This document shows, piece by piece, positions 20,790-29,554 of a stretch of 64,000 nt of DNA. The DNA lies in NCBI RefSeq assembly GCF_029525575.1, contig NZ_JAPDIA010000003.1:2038214-2102213 (forward strand), written 5' to 3'. Position 1 is the first letter of the stretch; the number at the start of each line of letters is the position of its first letter. The notes under the pieces were generated by a model. That model was not told the DNA's origin and did no database searches. It saw only the letters and a program-made list of their open reading frames with translations. Both the position numbers and the translations under genes were made by a program. The stretch is from Cohnella rhizosphaerae. Its GTDB lineage: Bacteria > Bacillota > Bacilli > Paenibacillales > Paenibacillaceae.

Positions 20790-21671
20790 ATGAAACCGTT
20801 CCGGGGCGAACGCCTTTATCAAATTTTCTCTTTTGCCGTCATCGGGCTGTTGTCGCTGGCTTCGGCGTATCCGATCGTATACGTAGTGTCCATGTCGCTC
20901 GTCAGCGAACAGGAGTGGATTCAGCGCAACGGCTTTATTTTTATTCCGTTCCATCCGACCTTTCTGGCGTATGAGCGGTTGTTCGCCGGAAGCGTGTTTA
21001 CGAATGCGCTGACGGTCAGCGTGCTAAGGGCCGTAATCGGCACCGCGCTGACGCTGACCATGACGATGATCGGCGCCTATGTCGTATCCCGCAAGCGGCT
21101 GCCGGGACGGAAGATTTTCTTGTTTCTCATCCTGGTCACCGTCTTGTTCAACAGCGGGCTTATCCCGACTTACCTGGTCGTCAAGGATCTGCATCTGCTC
21201 GACACGTTCTGGTCGCTGATCGTTCCAGGGTTGATCGACAGCTGGAGTTTGCTCGTATTAAAGCAATTTTTCGAAGGAATTCCGCAGGAGATCGAAGAGT
21301 CGGCCGAAGTCGACGGGGTGAACGACTGGTCCTTGATGACCCGCATCATCCTGCCGATGAGCAAGCCGGCGCTGGCGGCCATCGGGCTGTTCATCGCCGT
21401 GGCCCACTGGAACAGCTGGTTCGACGCTTTCATTTATATCAACAGTCCGGATTGGATGCCGCTGCAGTTGATCATGCGGAACATGTTCGCGAATGCGAAC
21501 ATCGGCTCCGACTTCAATCCGACTTCCGTGCTCAATCCCGCGCAGCGCGTCTCGACGGAATCGCTCAAGATGGCGGTCGCGGTGATCGGTACGGTGCCGA
21601 TCTTGCTCGTTTATCCGTTTCTCCAGAAGCATTTCGCCAAAGGCATGTATCTGGGCGCGGTGAAAGGATAA
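20790..21671 (+). CDS. Carbohydrate ABC transporter permease, LplC/YtcP type
   Basis: Intact, 293 residues from ATG 20790 (AAGGAAG eight bases before; GTG 20784 is too close). The EAA loop is EESAEVDGVNDWSLMTRI, and the family tail LVYPFLQKHFAKGMYLGAVKG ends the protein. It follows the LplB-type partner by 15 nt and precedes the lipoprotein gene by 31 nt. Confidence 0.93.
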   Translation: MKPFRGERLYQIFSFAVIGLLSLASAYPIVYVVSMSLVSEQEWIQRNGFIFIPFHPTFLAYERLFAGSVFTNALTVSVLRAVIGTALTLTMTMIGAYVVSRKRLPGRKIFLFLILVTVLFNSGLIPTYLVVKDLHLLDTFWSLIVPGLIDSWSLLVLKQFFEGIPQEIEESAEVDGVNDWSLMTRIILPMSKPALAAIGLFIAVAHWNSWFDAFIYINSPDWMPLQLIMRNMFANANIGSDFNPTSVLNPAQRVSTESLKMAVAVIGTVPILLVYPFLQKHFAKGMYLGAVKG

Positions 21672-21702
21672 ATGCAGAAAACTGACGATGGGGGAGCAGC
21701 AA

Positions 21703-23302
21703 ATGAGGAAAAAGCTAGCAAGCGCACTATTGACGATGGCGTTGTCGGGCACGGCGGTGTTGACGGGGTGCAGCGGAGACAAGTCGGAGACGGGCGGTTC
21801 GAGTCCGTCGTCCGGGAGCCAGGCAGTCAGCCAGACAGCGGGCCAAGGCACCGCGGCAGCATCGGATTCTTCCGACAAGAAGGTGACGATCTCCTTTATC
21901 GAGAACGGCTGGGTCAATACGCCGACCGACGACAACGATCCGTGGAAAAAGTGGATGAACGAGACGTACAACGTCGACTTCAAGCTGTCCGCCTATCCCG
22001 AATCCGATCTCGAGAGCAAGCTCATGGTGCAATTCGCTTCGAACGATCCGCCAGATATGATCTACGCCTGGGATCTGAATACGATCAAAAAGCTGTACAA
22101 GCAGGGCGTGCTGCTCGAGGATTGGACGCCTTATCTGGATAAGCTGCCGACCTTGTCGGGCACCTTCTCCAATCAGTCTAAAGCGTACGTGAACGAAGGC
22201 GGCAAAATGATCGGATTGCCGACGCTGCCCGAATCCTAATACGTTTTCGTTCAAAATCAGGCAGGATTGGCTCGACAAATTACAACTGAAGCAGCCGACG
22301 ACGCCGGAAGAGCTGCTGGACGTTTTGCGCAAATTCACCCACGACGACCCGGACGGCAATCAGAAGAACGACACCTGGGGCATCAGCTCGGCCGGCGCCG
22401 GCGCCAATCTGGGCGAACTGAAAAACCTCGAGCTGATGTTCGGCAAAAGCCGGATCTTCGCGGGCAGCGGCGAGGCGGAGAGCGCGATCGTCAACGGCAC
22501 GCACAAAAAGCTGCTCGACTACGTGAAGACGATCGTGGACGAGAAGCTCATCGATCCGGACTGGTACACGCAAGGCTGGGAGCAGCGCAAGCCAAAGCTG
22601 TTCGCGGGCAAGGTGGGCTTGACGTTCTACCCGGGCGTACTCGTCAACGAGGTGGAAGGCGGCACCGGCTCGACCGGCTCGACGATCGGCTGGTTCGAGA
22701 ACCTGCCGATGCCCAAAGGGGGCCCGGATGGCGGCAAGCTCCCGCCCGGCGCGATCAACAGCGGGATCATCACGATCTCCAAGGCGGCCGCGCAGGATCC
22801 GGTGAAGCTGGAACGTATCCTGAAGATCCTCGAGAACTCCACGTATCCGAACGACGGCTACTGGGCGCTTCGCTGGGGCGTCGGCGTCAACGGACAGAAG
22901 GTCATGGACGTCGAAGGCGGCGGCAAATTCGTCAGCCTCAAGGGAGAAGCCTACCGCCAGGACAACAAAGGCGCTTACGACTGGGGAACGTGGGTCGCCA
23001 CGGGACAGGACGGCGTGGTGGAGAGCACGAACGAACAGCCGGCGGAATCGGATAAAAAGCAGATGAGGCTGGACAACGAAACGATGCAAATGCCGGCCAA
23101 TCCGAACGATATGGCGATGCTGACCCTTGATCCGCAGATTGTGTCCGACCTGGATACGCTGCAGAACGAGTTCGACATCAAGTACATTTTGGGCGGCACC
23201 AAAGATTATGACGGGTTCGTGAAGCAATGGCTGGCGTCCGGCGGACAGACGCTGCTCGACGAGGCGACGAAGCAGTTCAAGGCAGCCGGTCTGATCAAAT
23301 AA
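21703..23302 (+). CDS. Extracellular solute-binding lipoprotein (one frameshift)
   Basis: About 532 residues. ATG 21703 (GGGGGAG seven bases upstream) gives signal peptide MRKKLASALLTMALSGTAVL and lipobox LTGC. Binding-protein family features include LMVQFASNDPPDMIYAWD, RKFTHDDPDGNQKNDTWGI (a Ca-site-like DxDxN loop) and the C-terminal QWLASGGQTLLDEATKQF. The frame is lost at about 22235-22237 (CCT); removing one base gives LPTLPESNTFSFKIRQDWLD. Unlike most breaks in the window this one is not in a long run. It completes the importer controlled by the divergent YesM/YesN-type pair. Confidence 0.9.
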
Positions 23303-24137
23303 TGGCGCGGTTCGCGAAGCTGTAGCGTAACTTTTTTGCCCCTACAGCAACTTTTGGACCGGTTCGCGACGCTGAAGAGCGTGTTTGAGGTGAAAATCCT
23401 GCACTTTTAATCGATTGATGATTACGCCGTGCTGCGCTAGCCAGCTGCGACATCGCGGGGGCGTCGAAGTTCTATCTAGGAACAAACTGGCCCTCTTGCG
23501 CCATCGCCCCGCCGCCGAAGTCTCGGTTAGAAACAAACTAGCCATCCTGCGCCATCGCAGGGCCGTCGAAAGTTCTGTGTAGCAACAAACTGGCCCGCTT
23601 GCGCTATCGCGCGGTCGTCAAAGTCTCGGTTAGGAACAAACTAGTTTTCTTGTAATCGGATGTTCCAGGAGGAGATCAAGCGCAATTGTGCTCGATCTAG
23701 ACACGGATAACCCGGAGCTGAGAGCTGAGAGCTGGGAGCCGGGAGCCGGGAGCGATAAGTGTTGAAAAGCAGTTAATCGGCGCGCTGATCGGGGCTGAGA
23801 AGGAAATAAGTGTTCAAACGCATTTAATTGGTTCAAGACCGGGTCAAAACGCTCGAAAGTGGGAATTTAATTGCGCTTCAACACTTATTTGGCCCAATAA
23901 TGTCGTGATCAAAGGAAATAAATGCGTTTTAACAACTATTGGCTATACGCCGCGAGCGCGAGCACGTCAAGCCCGTCAAGCCCGTCAAGCCCGTCAAGCC
24001 CGCCAAGCCCATCAAGCCCGTCAAGCCCACGCCACGCCTCGCTGGCGGGCGCCGCCTGCGGAGGCGTTGGCGCGGTTGGTTGTGCGTTCAGGCGGTCACG
24101 GGCTGTCCACCGATCGTGAACGCGCTTGATGCAAGGA
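23303..24137. repeat. Gene-free repeat mosaic of about 835 bp
   Basis: No convincing gene. From left to right: GCTGTAG and CTACAGC inverted repeats at about 23320-23350; a degenerate 51-bp-period array (units at 23466, 23517, 23568, 23620, each with AACAAACTGG or AACAAACTAG); a 7-bp tandem (GAGCTGA/GAGCCGG) at 23715-23750; copies of an ATAAGTGTT-CAAACGCATTTAATT-like element in direct (about 23753, 23803, 23916) and inverted (about 23862) orientation; and a 9-bp CCCGTCAAG tandem at about 23967-24030. It ends at a strong plus-strand terminator. It may hold a non-coding RNA or be a repeat sink. Confidence 0.7.
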
Positions 24138-24177
24138 CCGTCAGGGAGAGCTGCGACCTTCCCTGACGGCTTTTTTT
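24138..24177 (+). terminator. Strong Rho-independent terminator
   Basis: A perfect 10-bp stem (CCGTCAGGGA with TCCCTGACGG at 24138-24147 and 24160-24169) is followed by C and seven T's. The nearest upstream gene ends more than 800 bp away, so it probably ends a long 3' UTR or an RNA transcribed from the mosaic. Confidence 0.9.
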
Positions 24178-24341
24178 ATGTTCGCGCAGAGCTGGGCATC
24201 TTTTAACGCCAATTCACAAAAGCCGGCCAATCTTTAAGTTTGATTTAAGCCGCGGCCCGCATGATGGAAACAAGACATAAGGCAATAGCCGCCGTCTTAA
24301 CCATAATCGCGCTCTGCCGAGCGTTCAAGGAGCGTTGAACG

Positions 24342-25625
24342 ATGAGATTAAAAACAGTAAAAATCCTAAGCGCCGCGACGATGGCCGTATTGCTTAGCGC
24401 ATCAATCGCAGGATGTTCCCGGGCGCAAAGCGGCGGCGAAAGTGCCGAAGCTGCGCAAGCAGCGGTTACGCAGTCGGCAAGCGCGCCATCCGCGAGCGAG
24501 CCGTCCGCCGCAACGTCAACGACGAGCACGACGGCTGCCTCCGGCGCAGCTTCGGCAACCGGAACGACGAAGCTAGATTCGTCGACTTTGTTCAGCGATC
24601 GCGATCTAGCGCAGACGGCGGATCTGACGGCGGCTGCGCAAGTGAAGCTGGAGAGCGGCAAAGACGTGACCATCGATGCCGAAGGCGTCTACGTGCTGAG
24701 CGGCGACGCGACCGATGCGACGGTGATCGTCGAGGCGCCCGACGATGCCAAGGTGCAGCTTGTCCTCGATGGCGTCAGCATCGTCAATGCGGATGCGCCG
24801 GCCATTTACGTAAAGACAGCGGACAAAGTGTTCGTGACTGCGACGGACAGCGCGAATCGTATGGAAGTCACGGGCGCTTACGCGGCCGATGGAGAGACGA
24901 ACCTGGATGCGGTCATTTTCTCCCGCGCGGATCTGACGCTGAACGGAACCGGGACGCTGGACATCGTATCGAAGGAAGGGAACGGGATCTCGTCCAAGGA
25001 CGATCTCAAGATCACGGGCGGCGTTTATAATATCCAGACGGCTGCGGATGCGCTGGAGGCGAACGATGCGATTTTGATCGACGACGGTACGGTCACGATC
25101 GACGCCGGCAAGGATGCCCTGCACAGCGAAAACGAGGAGGATGCGACGCTCGGCTATATCTATATCAAAGGCGGCACGCTGAACATCGCCGCGGGCGACG
25201 ATGGCATCCAGGGCACCAGCCTGGTTCAAATCGACGGCGGCACGATCGACATTGCCAAAAGCGAAGAAGGCATCGAAGCCAACTATATTTTGATCAACGA
25301 CGGACAAATCAAGCTGTATGCGAACGATGACGGCATCAACGCCGCGCAAAAGGCGAGCGGCGACGTCGCGATCGATGTCAACGGCGGCACGATAGATGTT
25401 ACGGTGGGCAGCGGGGATACGGACGCGTTCGATTCCAACGGCGATCTTTATGTGAACGGCGGCACCATCAAGGTGACGGCCCCGACCTCTTCGTTCGACG
25501 CGGACGGTACGGCCCAGCTCAACGGCGGCGATGTCACGGTCAACGGCGAGAAAATCACGGAGATGCCGGTATCGCGCATGGGAGGCGGCGGTGGCGGTGG
25601 CGGCAGAGGCGGCATGCGAAGGTAA
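24342..25625 (+). CDS. Cthe_2159-like carbohydrate-binding beta-helix lipoprotein
   Basis: Intact, 427 residues, AAGGAG upstream. Signal peptide MRLKTVKILSAATMAVLLSA with lipobox SIAGC, then a Ser/Thr/Ala linker (about residues 30-70). The body is built of beta-helix turns with repeating ITGGVYNI, IDDGTVTID, IKGGTLNI, IDGGTIDI, INDGQIKL and VNGGTIKV, plus Asp-rich loops (AGDDGIQGT, ANDDGINA) that look Ca-binding. This pattern matches the Cthe_2159 family, known as a polysaccharide-binding beta-helix. The C-terminus is a Gly-rich tail of GGGGGGGRGG type. It probably binds wall or plant polysaccharide at the surface; in other genomes this family often sits by CotH genes, which are absent here. 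Confidence 0.8.
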   Translation: MRLKTVKILSAATMAVLLSASIAGCSRAQSGGESAEAAQAAVTQSASAPSASEPSAATSTTSTTAASGAASATGTTKLDSSTLFSDRDLAQTADLTAAAQVKLESGKDVTIDAEGVYVLSGDATDATVIVEAPDDAKVQLVLDGVSIVNADAPAIYVKTADKVFVTATDSANRMEVTGAYAADGETNLDAVIFSRADLTLNGTGTLDIVSKEGNGISSKDDLKITGGVYNIQTAADALEANDAILIDDGTVTIDAGKDALHSENEEDATLGYIYIKGGTLNIAAGDDGIQGTSLVQIDGGTIDIAKSEEGIEANYILINDGQIKLYANDDGINAAQKASGDVAIDVNGGTIDVTVGSGDTDAFDSNGDLYVNGGTIKVTAPTSSFDADGTAQLNGGDVTVNGEKITEMPVSRMGGGGGGGGRGGMRR

Positions 25626-25644
25626 GCGGAAACGTCCCGAATGA

Positions 25645-25667
25645 AGAGAGGCGGCAGCCTCTCTTTA
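25645..25667 (+). terminator. Terminator after the carbohydrate-binding lipoprotein gene
   Basis: AGAGAGGC pairs with GCCTCTCT around a GGCA loop, followed by a short TT-A-T tail. A moderate terminator in the right place. Confidence 0.6.
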
Positions 25668-25749
25668 TCAGATGAACGCGCCAGATTTATGCATCATTTT
25701 CGGTTCCCCGGGGACGCTAATCACCAAACGACGGGGAGCGGATACAAAG

Positions 25750-26318
25750 ATGAGGCTGGCGCCGATCCAGAATCCGGAGAAGATCAAGAAGGTTGGCGAA
25801 ATATACGAAAAGGTCGTCGATGCCAATAAAGATTATTTCGACTTTTGGCTGAATCATACGCTGTTCCATTGGGACTTCTGGATATCCCTGGCGCTGACGA
25901 TATTGCCATGGGCCGTGTGGCTGAAGGTCAGAAAAAAAGGCAGCGCGGACCGTTCGTTATTCGTCATTTTTTTTTACCGTTATCGTTACGTGTTGGTTGG
26001 ACTTTGTCGGCACCTCTTACGGGCTATGGTATTACACGGGCAAAGTGATTCCTACGATTCCCGTGTTTGTCCCATGGGATTTTTGCGTACTTCCCGTTTT
26101 TATCGCTTTGCTGATCGAATACAAGCCGCATTTCTCTCCGCTGGTCAAAGCGATGATCTTCGCTGGCGTCAGCGCCTTTATCGGGGAGCCTGTCTTCCTT
26201 TGGCTGGGCTTTTATGTCATGGTAAATTGGAATATCCTGATTTCGTTCCCCATTTATTTTCTCATCTACCTGGCTTCTTACAAGATCGGCACAAAAAAAA
26301 CGCTTTGCGGCGTTTTAA
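25750..26318 (+). CDS. CBO0543-like integral membrane protein (frameshifts)
   Basis: About 189 residues, predicted multi-pass membrane protein of unknown function. Start ATG 25750 (MRLAPIQNPEKIKKVGEIYE). Hydrophobic helices include FWISLALTILPWAVWL, then WLDFVGTSYGLWYYTGKVI, VPWDFCVLPVFIALLIEY and NWNILISFPIYFLIYLASY. The YGLWYY and VPWDF blocks resemble the CBO0543 family. A T9 run at 25967-25975 is one too long (T8 restores IFFTVIVTCW). An A8 run at 26293-26300 may also be long; A7 gives GTKKRFAAF and a TAA at 26316. Without that second repair the frame runs to 26410. Confidence 0.6.
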
Positions 26319-26370
26319 GAGAAAACAACTGCGTTTCAACCGCTGTTTGGATAGGCGGCGAGCGCAAGGA

Positions 26371-26398
26371 CGCCAAGCCCGCGGGCTTGGCGTTGTTT
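26371..26398 (+). terminator. Terminator hairpin after membrane-protein gene
   Basis: CGCCAAGCCC and GGGCTTGGCG (26371-26380 and 26383-26392) form a near-perfect GC-rich stem followed by TTGTTTAT. The preceding sequence (about 26315-26370) resembles part of the 23.9-kb repeat mosaic. Confidence 0.6.
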
Positions 26399-26494
26399 AT
26401 GGTTCTGTAACGACGAATATTGCAGCCTCTCATTGCATCCGGCAGATGTCTTGACATCGATTCTTGTTTAAGTTAGTCTTTATATAAGCAATTC

Positions 26495-26520
26495 CTTGTA
26501 TAATAAAATGCTTGTATAAT
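26495..26520 (+). promoter_or_regulatory. Twin CTTGTATAAT elements upstream of the SRPBCC-arsR pair
   Basis: CTTGTATAAT occurs at 26495-26504 and again at 26511-26520, 16 bp apart. Either may be a -10 box (TATAAT). A TTGACA at about 26451 is too far for standard spacing to either. As direct repeats they could also be operator half-sites for the ArsR-type regulator encoded downstream. Confidence 0.4.
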
Positions 26521-26545
26521 TGCGTTTATCAGGGAGGCGAGCGCC

Positions 26546-27188
26546 ATATTTAATCTGGAATCCTGCCTAGGCGCCGTTACCCGCACGGTAACGGAGCTCG
26601 AGCGAGAGGGGGAAGCCCGCGCGCAACGTGACGCTGGAGCGCGCGTACGACACGACGCTGGACGATCTGTGGGATGCCATGACCAATCCGGAGCGCCTGC
26701 CTCGCTGGTTTGCGCCGGTCGGCGGCGAGTTGCGCCTGGGAGGCAGGTATCAGATCCAGAACAACGCCGGCGGCACCGTGACCGAATGCGAACCGCCGCG
26801 TTTTTTCGCCTTGACCTGGGAGTTCGCCGGGGGGCTAAGCTGGGTCGAGGTGCGATTGTTCGCCGAAGGGGAGGACCGGTCCCGCTTAAAGCTGTCGCAC
26901 ATTTGCCCGGTCGACGACCATTGGAAAAAGTTCGGGCCGGGCGCGGTCGGCGTAGGCTGGGATTTAAGCCTGGCCGGTCTGGCATTCCATCTTGCCGACG
27001 GCGGTGCGGAGCGGATCGATGAGCATGAATTCGGCGCCTCCGTCGAAGGAAAGGCGTTCATGGCCGACTGCAGCGAGGAATGGCGTCGCGCGGCAGTCGC
27101 CGGCGGGGAGAACGAGTCCCGGGCCGAGGCGGCCGCGAACCGGGTTACGGCCTTCTACACGGGCGGCGAGCCGCCGGAGGCCGAATGA
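26546..27188 (+). CDS. SRPBCC (AHSA1-like) domain protein (one frameshift; start unclear)
   Basis: About 213 residues. A START/AHSA1-type fold that would bind a hydrophobic ligand: VTLERAYDTTLDDLWDAMTN, PERLPRWFAPVGGEL, FALTWEFAGGLSWVEVRL. A G5 run at 26608-26612 is one too long; G4 joins LESCLGAVTRTVTELEREGK to PARNVTLERAYD. No ATG is present at the expected N-terminus. GGGAGG at 26532 leads to ATA 26546 (weak) or CTG 26555, so the true start may be a misread ATG. Its stop overlaps the arsR-like start as ATGA, the common ArsR-SRPBCC gene pair. Confidence 0.8.
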
Positions 27189-27556
27189 ACGCATTCGACG
27201 TGCTCGGCGATCCGGTTCGGCGCCGCATTCTGATGGCGCTGGCCGAGAGCGAACGGCGTTCCGGCGATATCGTCGAGATCGTCCAAGGCGAGTTCGGCAT
27301 CTCCCAAGCCGCCGTCTCGCAGCACCTGAAGATTTTGCGGGACAGCGGGTTCGCCCGCGTCAAGGTCGACGAGCAGCGCCGCATCTATTCGCTCGATTCC
27401 CGGCCGCTGCAGGAGGTCGACGAATGGCTCGATCGTTTTCGCGCCTTCTGGGAACCGAAGCTCGGCGCGCTGGACACCGAGATCGCGAGAGGCAAGAAAA
27501 TGCGGCAAACGAAAGGACAACCTGAAGGGCAACCTGAAGGGCAACCGAAAGCGTGA
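27185..27556 (+). CDS. ArsR-family winged-helix regulator
   Basis: Intact, 123 residues from ATG 27185, which overlaps the upstream stop. Winged-helix motifs are VLGDPVRRRILMALAESE, GISQAAVSQHLKILRDSG (recognition helix) and RVKVDEQRRIYSLDSRPL. There is no Cys metal box, so it is not a classical metal sensor; ArsR proteins next to SRPBCC genes are usually autorepressors. The C-terminus ends in a short GQPEGQPEGQPK repeat encoded by a 12-bp tandem, an unusual tail that may be polymorphic. Confidence 0.9.
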   Translation: MNAFDVLGDPVRRRILMALAESERRSGDIVEIVQGEFGISQAAVSQHLKILRDSGFARVKVDEQRRIYSLDSRPLQEVDEWLDRFRAFWEPKLGALDTEIARGKKMRQTKGQPEGQPEGQPKA

Positions 27557-27613
27557 AGCTTCATGGGCGTTTGGCGGACCGAACCTTACTTGAGAGCGGG
27601 AGGAAGATAAAAG

Positions 27614-28010
27614 ATGGACAAGGTGATTCCTTTTTTTGATGTTTCAGGACGGCAAAGCGGAAGAAGCGATGAATTTTTACACCTCGCTGATCGAGGACTC
27701 CGCCATTACGAATATCATTCGGTACGGCGCGAACCAAGCCGGGGATGAGGGCACCGTCATGCAGGCGACATTTACGTTAAAAGGCCAGGAATTCATGTGC
27801 ATCGACAGCAACGTCAAACATCAATTTACGTTCACGCCATCGTTCTCCATCTATGCGGTCTGCCATACCGAGGAAGAAATCGACGCGCTCTACGAGAAAC
27901 TGAAAGAGGATCGACAAGCGCTGATGCCGTTGGGCGATTACGGGTTCAGCAAAAAGTTCGGTTGGGTGAACGACCGTTACGGCGTTTCGTGGCAGCTTAA
28001 CCTGGTATAA
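27614..28010 (+). CDS. VOC-family (PhnB/glyoxalase-like) protein (one frameshift)
   Basis: About 131 residues. A single beta-alpha-beta-beta-beta VOC module of the type often labelled 3-demethylubiquinone methyltransferase-like: DGKAEEAMNFYTSLI, VMQATFTLKGQEFMCID, and FGWVNDRYGVSWQLNL. A T7 run at 27631-27637 is one too long; T6 restores MDKVIPFLMFQDGKAEE. The substrate is unknown. It lies downstream of the SRPBCC/arsR pair and is followed by a shared terminator. Confidence 0.85.
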
Positions 28011-28034
28011 CGGCTTGTTCGGAAACGGACGCGG

Positions 28035-28061
28035 AGAGAGGCTGCCCGCCTCTCTTTTTTT
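28035..28061. terminator. Shared terminator between convergent VOC and WYL genes
   Basis: AGAGAGGC and GCCTCTCT form an 8-bp stem around TGCCC, followed by seven T's on the plus strand. The WYL gene on the minus strand ends two bases beyond. Confidence 0.85.
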
Positions 28062-28062
28062 G

Positions 28063-28976
28063 TTATCGGTAATGGTTCATGATCTCCGCTATATAACGTT
28101 GAAAATCCGCTACGTAAGCTGCCGGCGCCACGAGTTTGATTTCCTTGCCAAAGCCCGCCAGATGTCGAAACACGATTTGGCTTTGCGGAATGCGGATGGT
28201 CGCCGACAGCCATTCGGCGCTATGGGGCGTCAGACTGCTTCTCCCGTACCTTTCGATGAATTGATCCCTGATCGCGGGCGAGATGAGCGCCTGGACTTCG
28301 ACGAGCTGCGGCGTGAAGTCTTCTGCGGGCTTTCGGTCCATTGCGTCGTCCCGCGGAACGAATGTCTGCTTGTCCGGCGCCAGATGGTCGGTTCGGGACA
28401 GCTTGAACGTTCGATACCCCGCGCGCGTCAGGCAGAACCCGATCAGATACCAGCTCGACTCGCTGAAATGAAGCTGATACGGCTCGACGGTTCGCTTCGT
28501 GGACGTGCCGTTTTTATCGATGTAGTCGAAGGTCAGCCTTCTGCTATGCCGGATCGCCTCCTGGCACAAGCGCAGGATGTCCGCGATCTCGTCGCGGCCG
28601 CCCCAGTCGTAGAAGGAGAGATGAACGGCGCTTTTTTACATGCCCGGCCTTTACCATCGATTCGATTTTTTTGATCGTGACCTCGACTTCCCGGCTGACG
28701 TAGATTTGCTCCAACCCGCCTAAGGCAACCAGTATATTCTCCAGGTCGCCGCTGTTCAAAAGGCGCTTGTCGATCTTGTATTCGTCCATGATACCGTAGC
28801 CGCCGTTCGCCCCATGGATCGAATAGATCGGTATGTTCGACAAGCCGAGCGTCTCCATATCGCGGAGGACGGTTCGTTTGGAAACGTTGAACAAGCGCGA
28901 CAGCTCCGTCGTCGAGACGGTTTCCTTTTTGCAGCAGAATCATGACGATCGCGATCAGCCGCTCGATTTTATCCAT
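28063..28976 (-). CDS. WYL-domain HTH regulator, YafY type (two frameshifts)
   Basis: About 304 residues. ATG 28976 follows GGGAG with a short A-rich spacer. The N-terminal HTH reads MDKIERLIAIVMILLQKETV and TTELSRLFNVSKRTVLRDM after repair. The WYL region has SSWYLIGFCLTRAGYRTFKL, and the C-terminal WCX-like part has ATIRIPQSQIVFRHLAGFG. Breaks: T5 at 28926-28930 and T6 at 28632-28637, each one too many. It is divergent from the VOC gene at 29067 and probably controls it. WYL domains sense nucleic acid or small ligands; none is evident here. Confidence 0.87.
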
Positions 28977-29066
28977 CTTTTTTCTCCCGCCCGGTTGGAA
29001 TGATGACAAGATGCTGTCACCTATCATAGCGTATGCTCCTCTTATAACAAAGAGGAGGTTTTAAGC

Positions 29067-29534
29067 ATGGCGGTTATCGCGTACTTGAACTTTGATGGGA
29101 ATGCGGCGGAAGCGATCGATTTTTATGCCAAGGCGTTCGAGGCGGACGAGGTGAAGCAGGTGAAGTTCGGGGATCTCCCGCAAGATCCGAACTACCCGCT
29201 GCCTGAGCGCGAATTGAACATGATCATGGAGTCGTCGATCGCGTTTGCCGGGGGGAAGCTCATGATATCGGATCTGTTGTCGGCGATGAAGCAAGGCTCC
29301 GGCGAACTGGTCCGAGGCAACAATGTGCTTATCAGCATCGCGAACGAAAGCCAATCGACGCTGGAACGCTGCTTCGAACGCCTATCGGTCGGCGGCCATG
29401 TGATCATGCCATTGTCCGATACGCCCTGGTCCTCCTGCTTCGGCATGCTGGCCGACCGGTTCGGCATCGTCTGGAAGTTCAATAGCGACGCGGACAAGTT
29501 TCTGGATCGCGTGCTCGCGATGAAGCAATCGTAA
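29067..29534 (+). CDS. VOC-family (PhnB-like) protein
   Basis: Intact, 155 residues, AGGAGG eight bases upstream. It begins MAVIAYLNFDGNAAEAIDFY and has VKFGDLPQDPNYPLPE, VLISIANESQSTLERCFERL and PWSSCFGMLADRFGIVWKFN, the PhnB-like VOC pattern. Members are metal-binding or resistance-like proteins of mostly unknown substrate. It shares a 90-bp divergent promoter region with the WYL regulator. Confidence 0.9.
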   Translation: MAVIAYLNFDGNAAEAIDFYAKAFEADEVKQVKFGDLPQDPNYPLPERELNMIMESSIAFAGGKLMISDLLSAMKQGSGELVRGNNVLISIANESQSTLERCFERLSVGGHVIMPLSDTPWSSCFGMLADRFGIVWKFNSDADKFLDRVLAMKQS

Positions 29535-29554
29535 AAAAAAAGGAGCTGCACGGC

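Noticed and set aside
23905-24166. Small proteins with Pro/Lys/Val or Ser/Pro repeats over the CCCGTCAAG tandem
   Set aside because: All frames across this 9-bp tandem are open by chance; no start site context or conservation visible.
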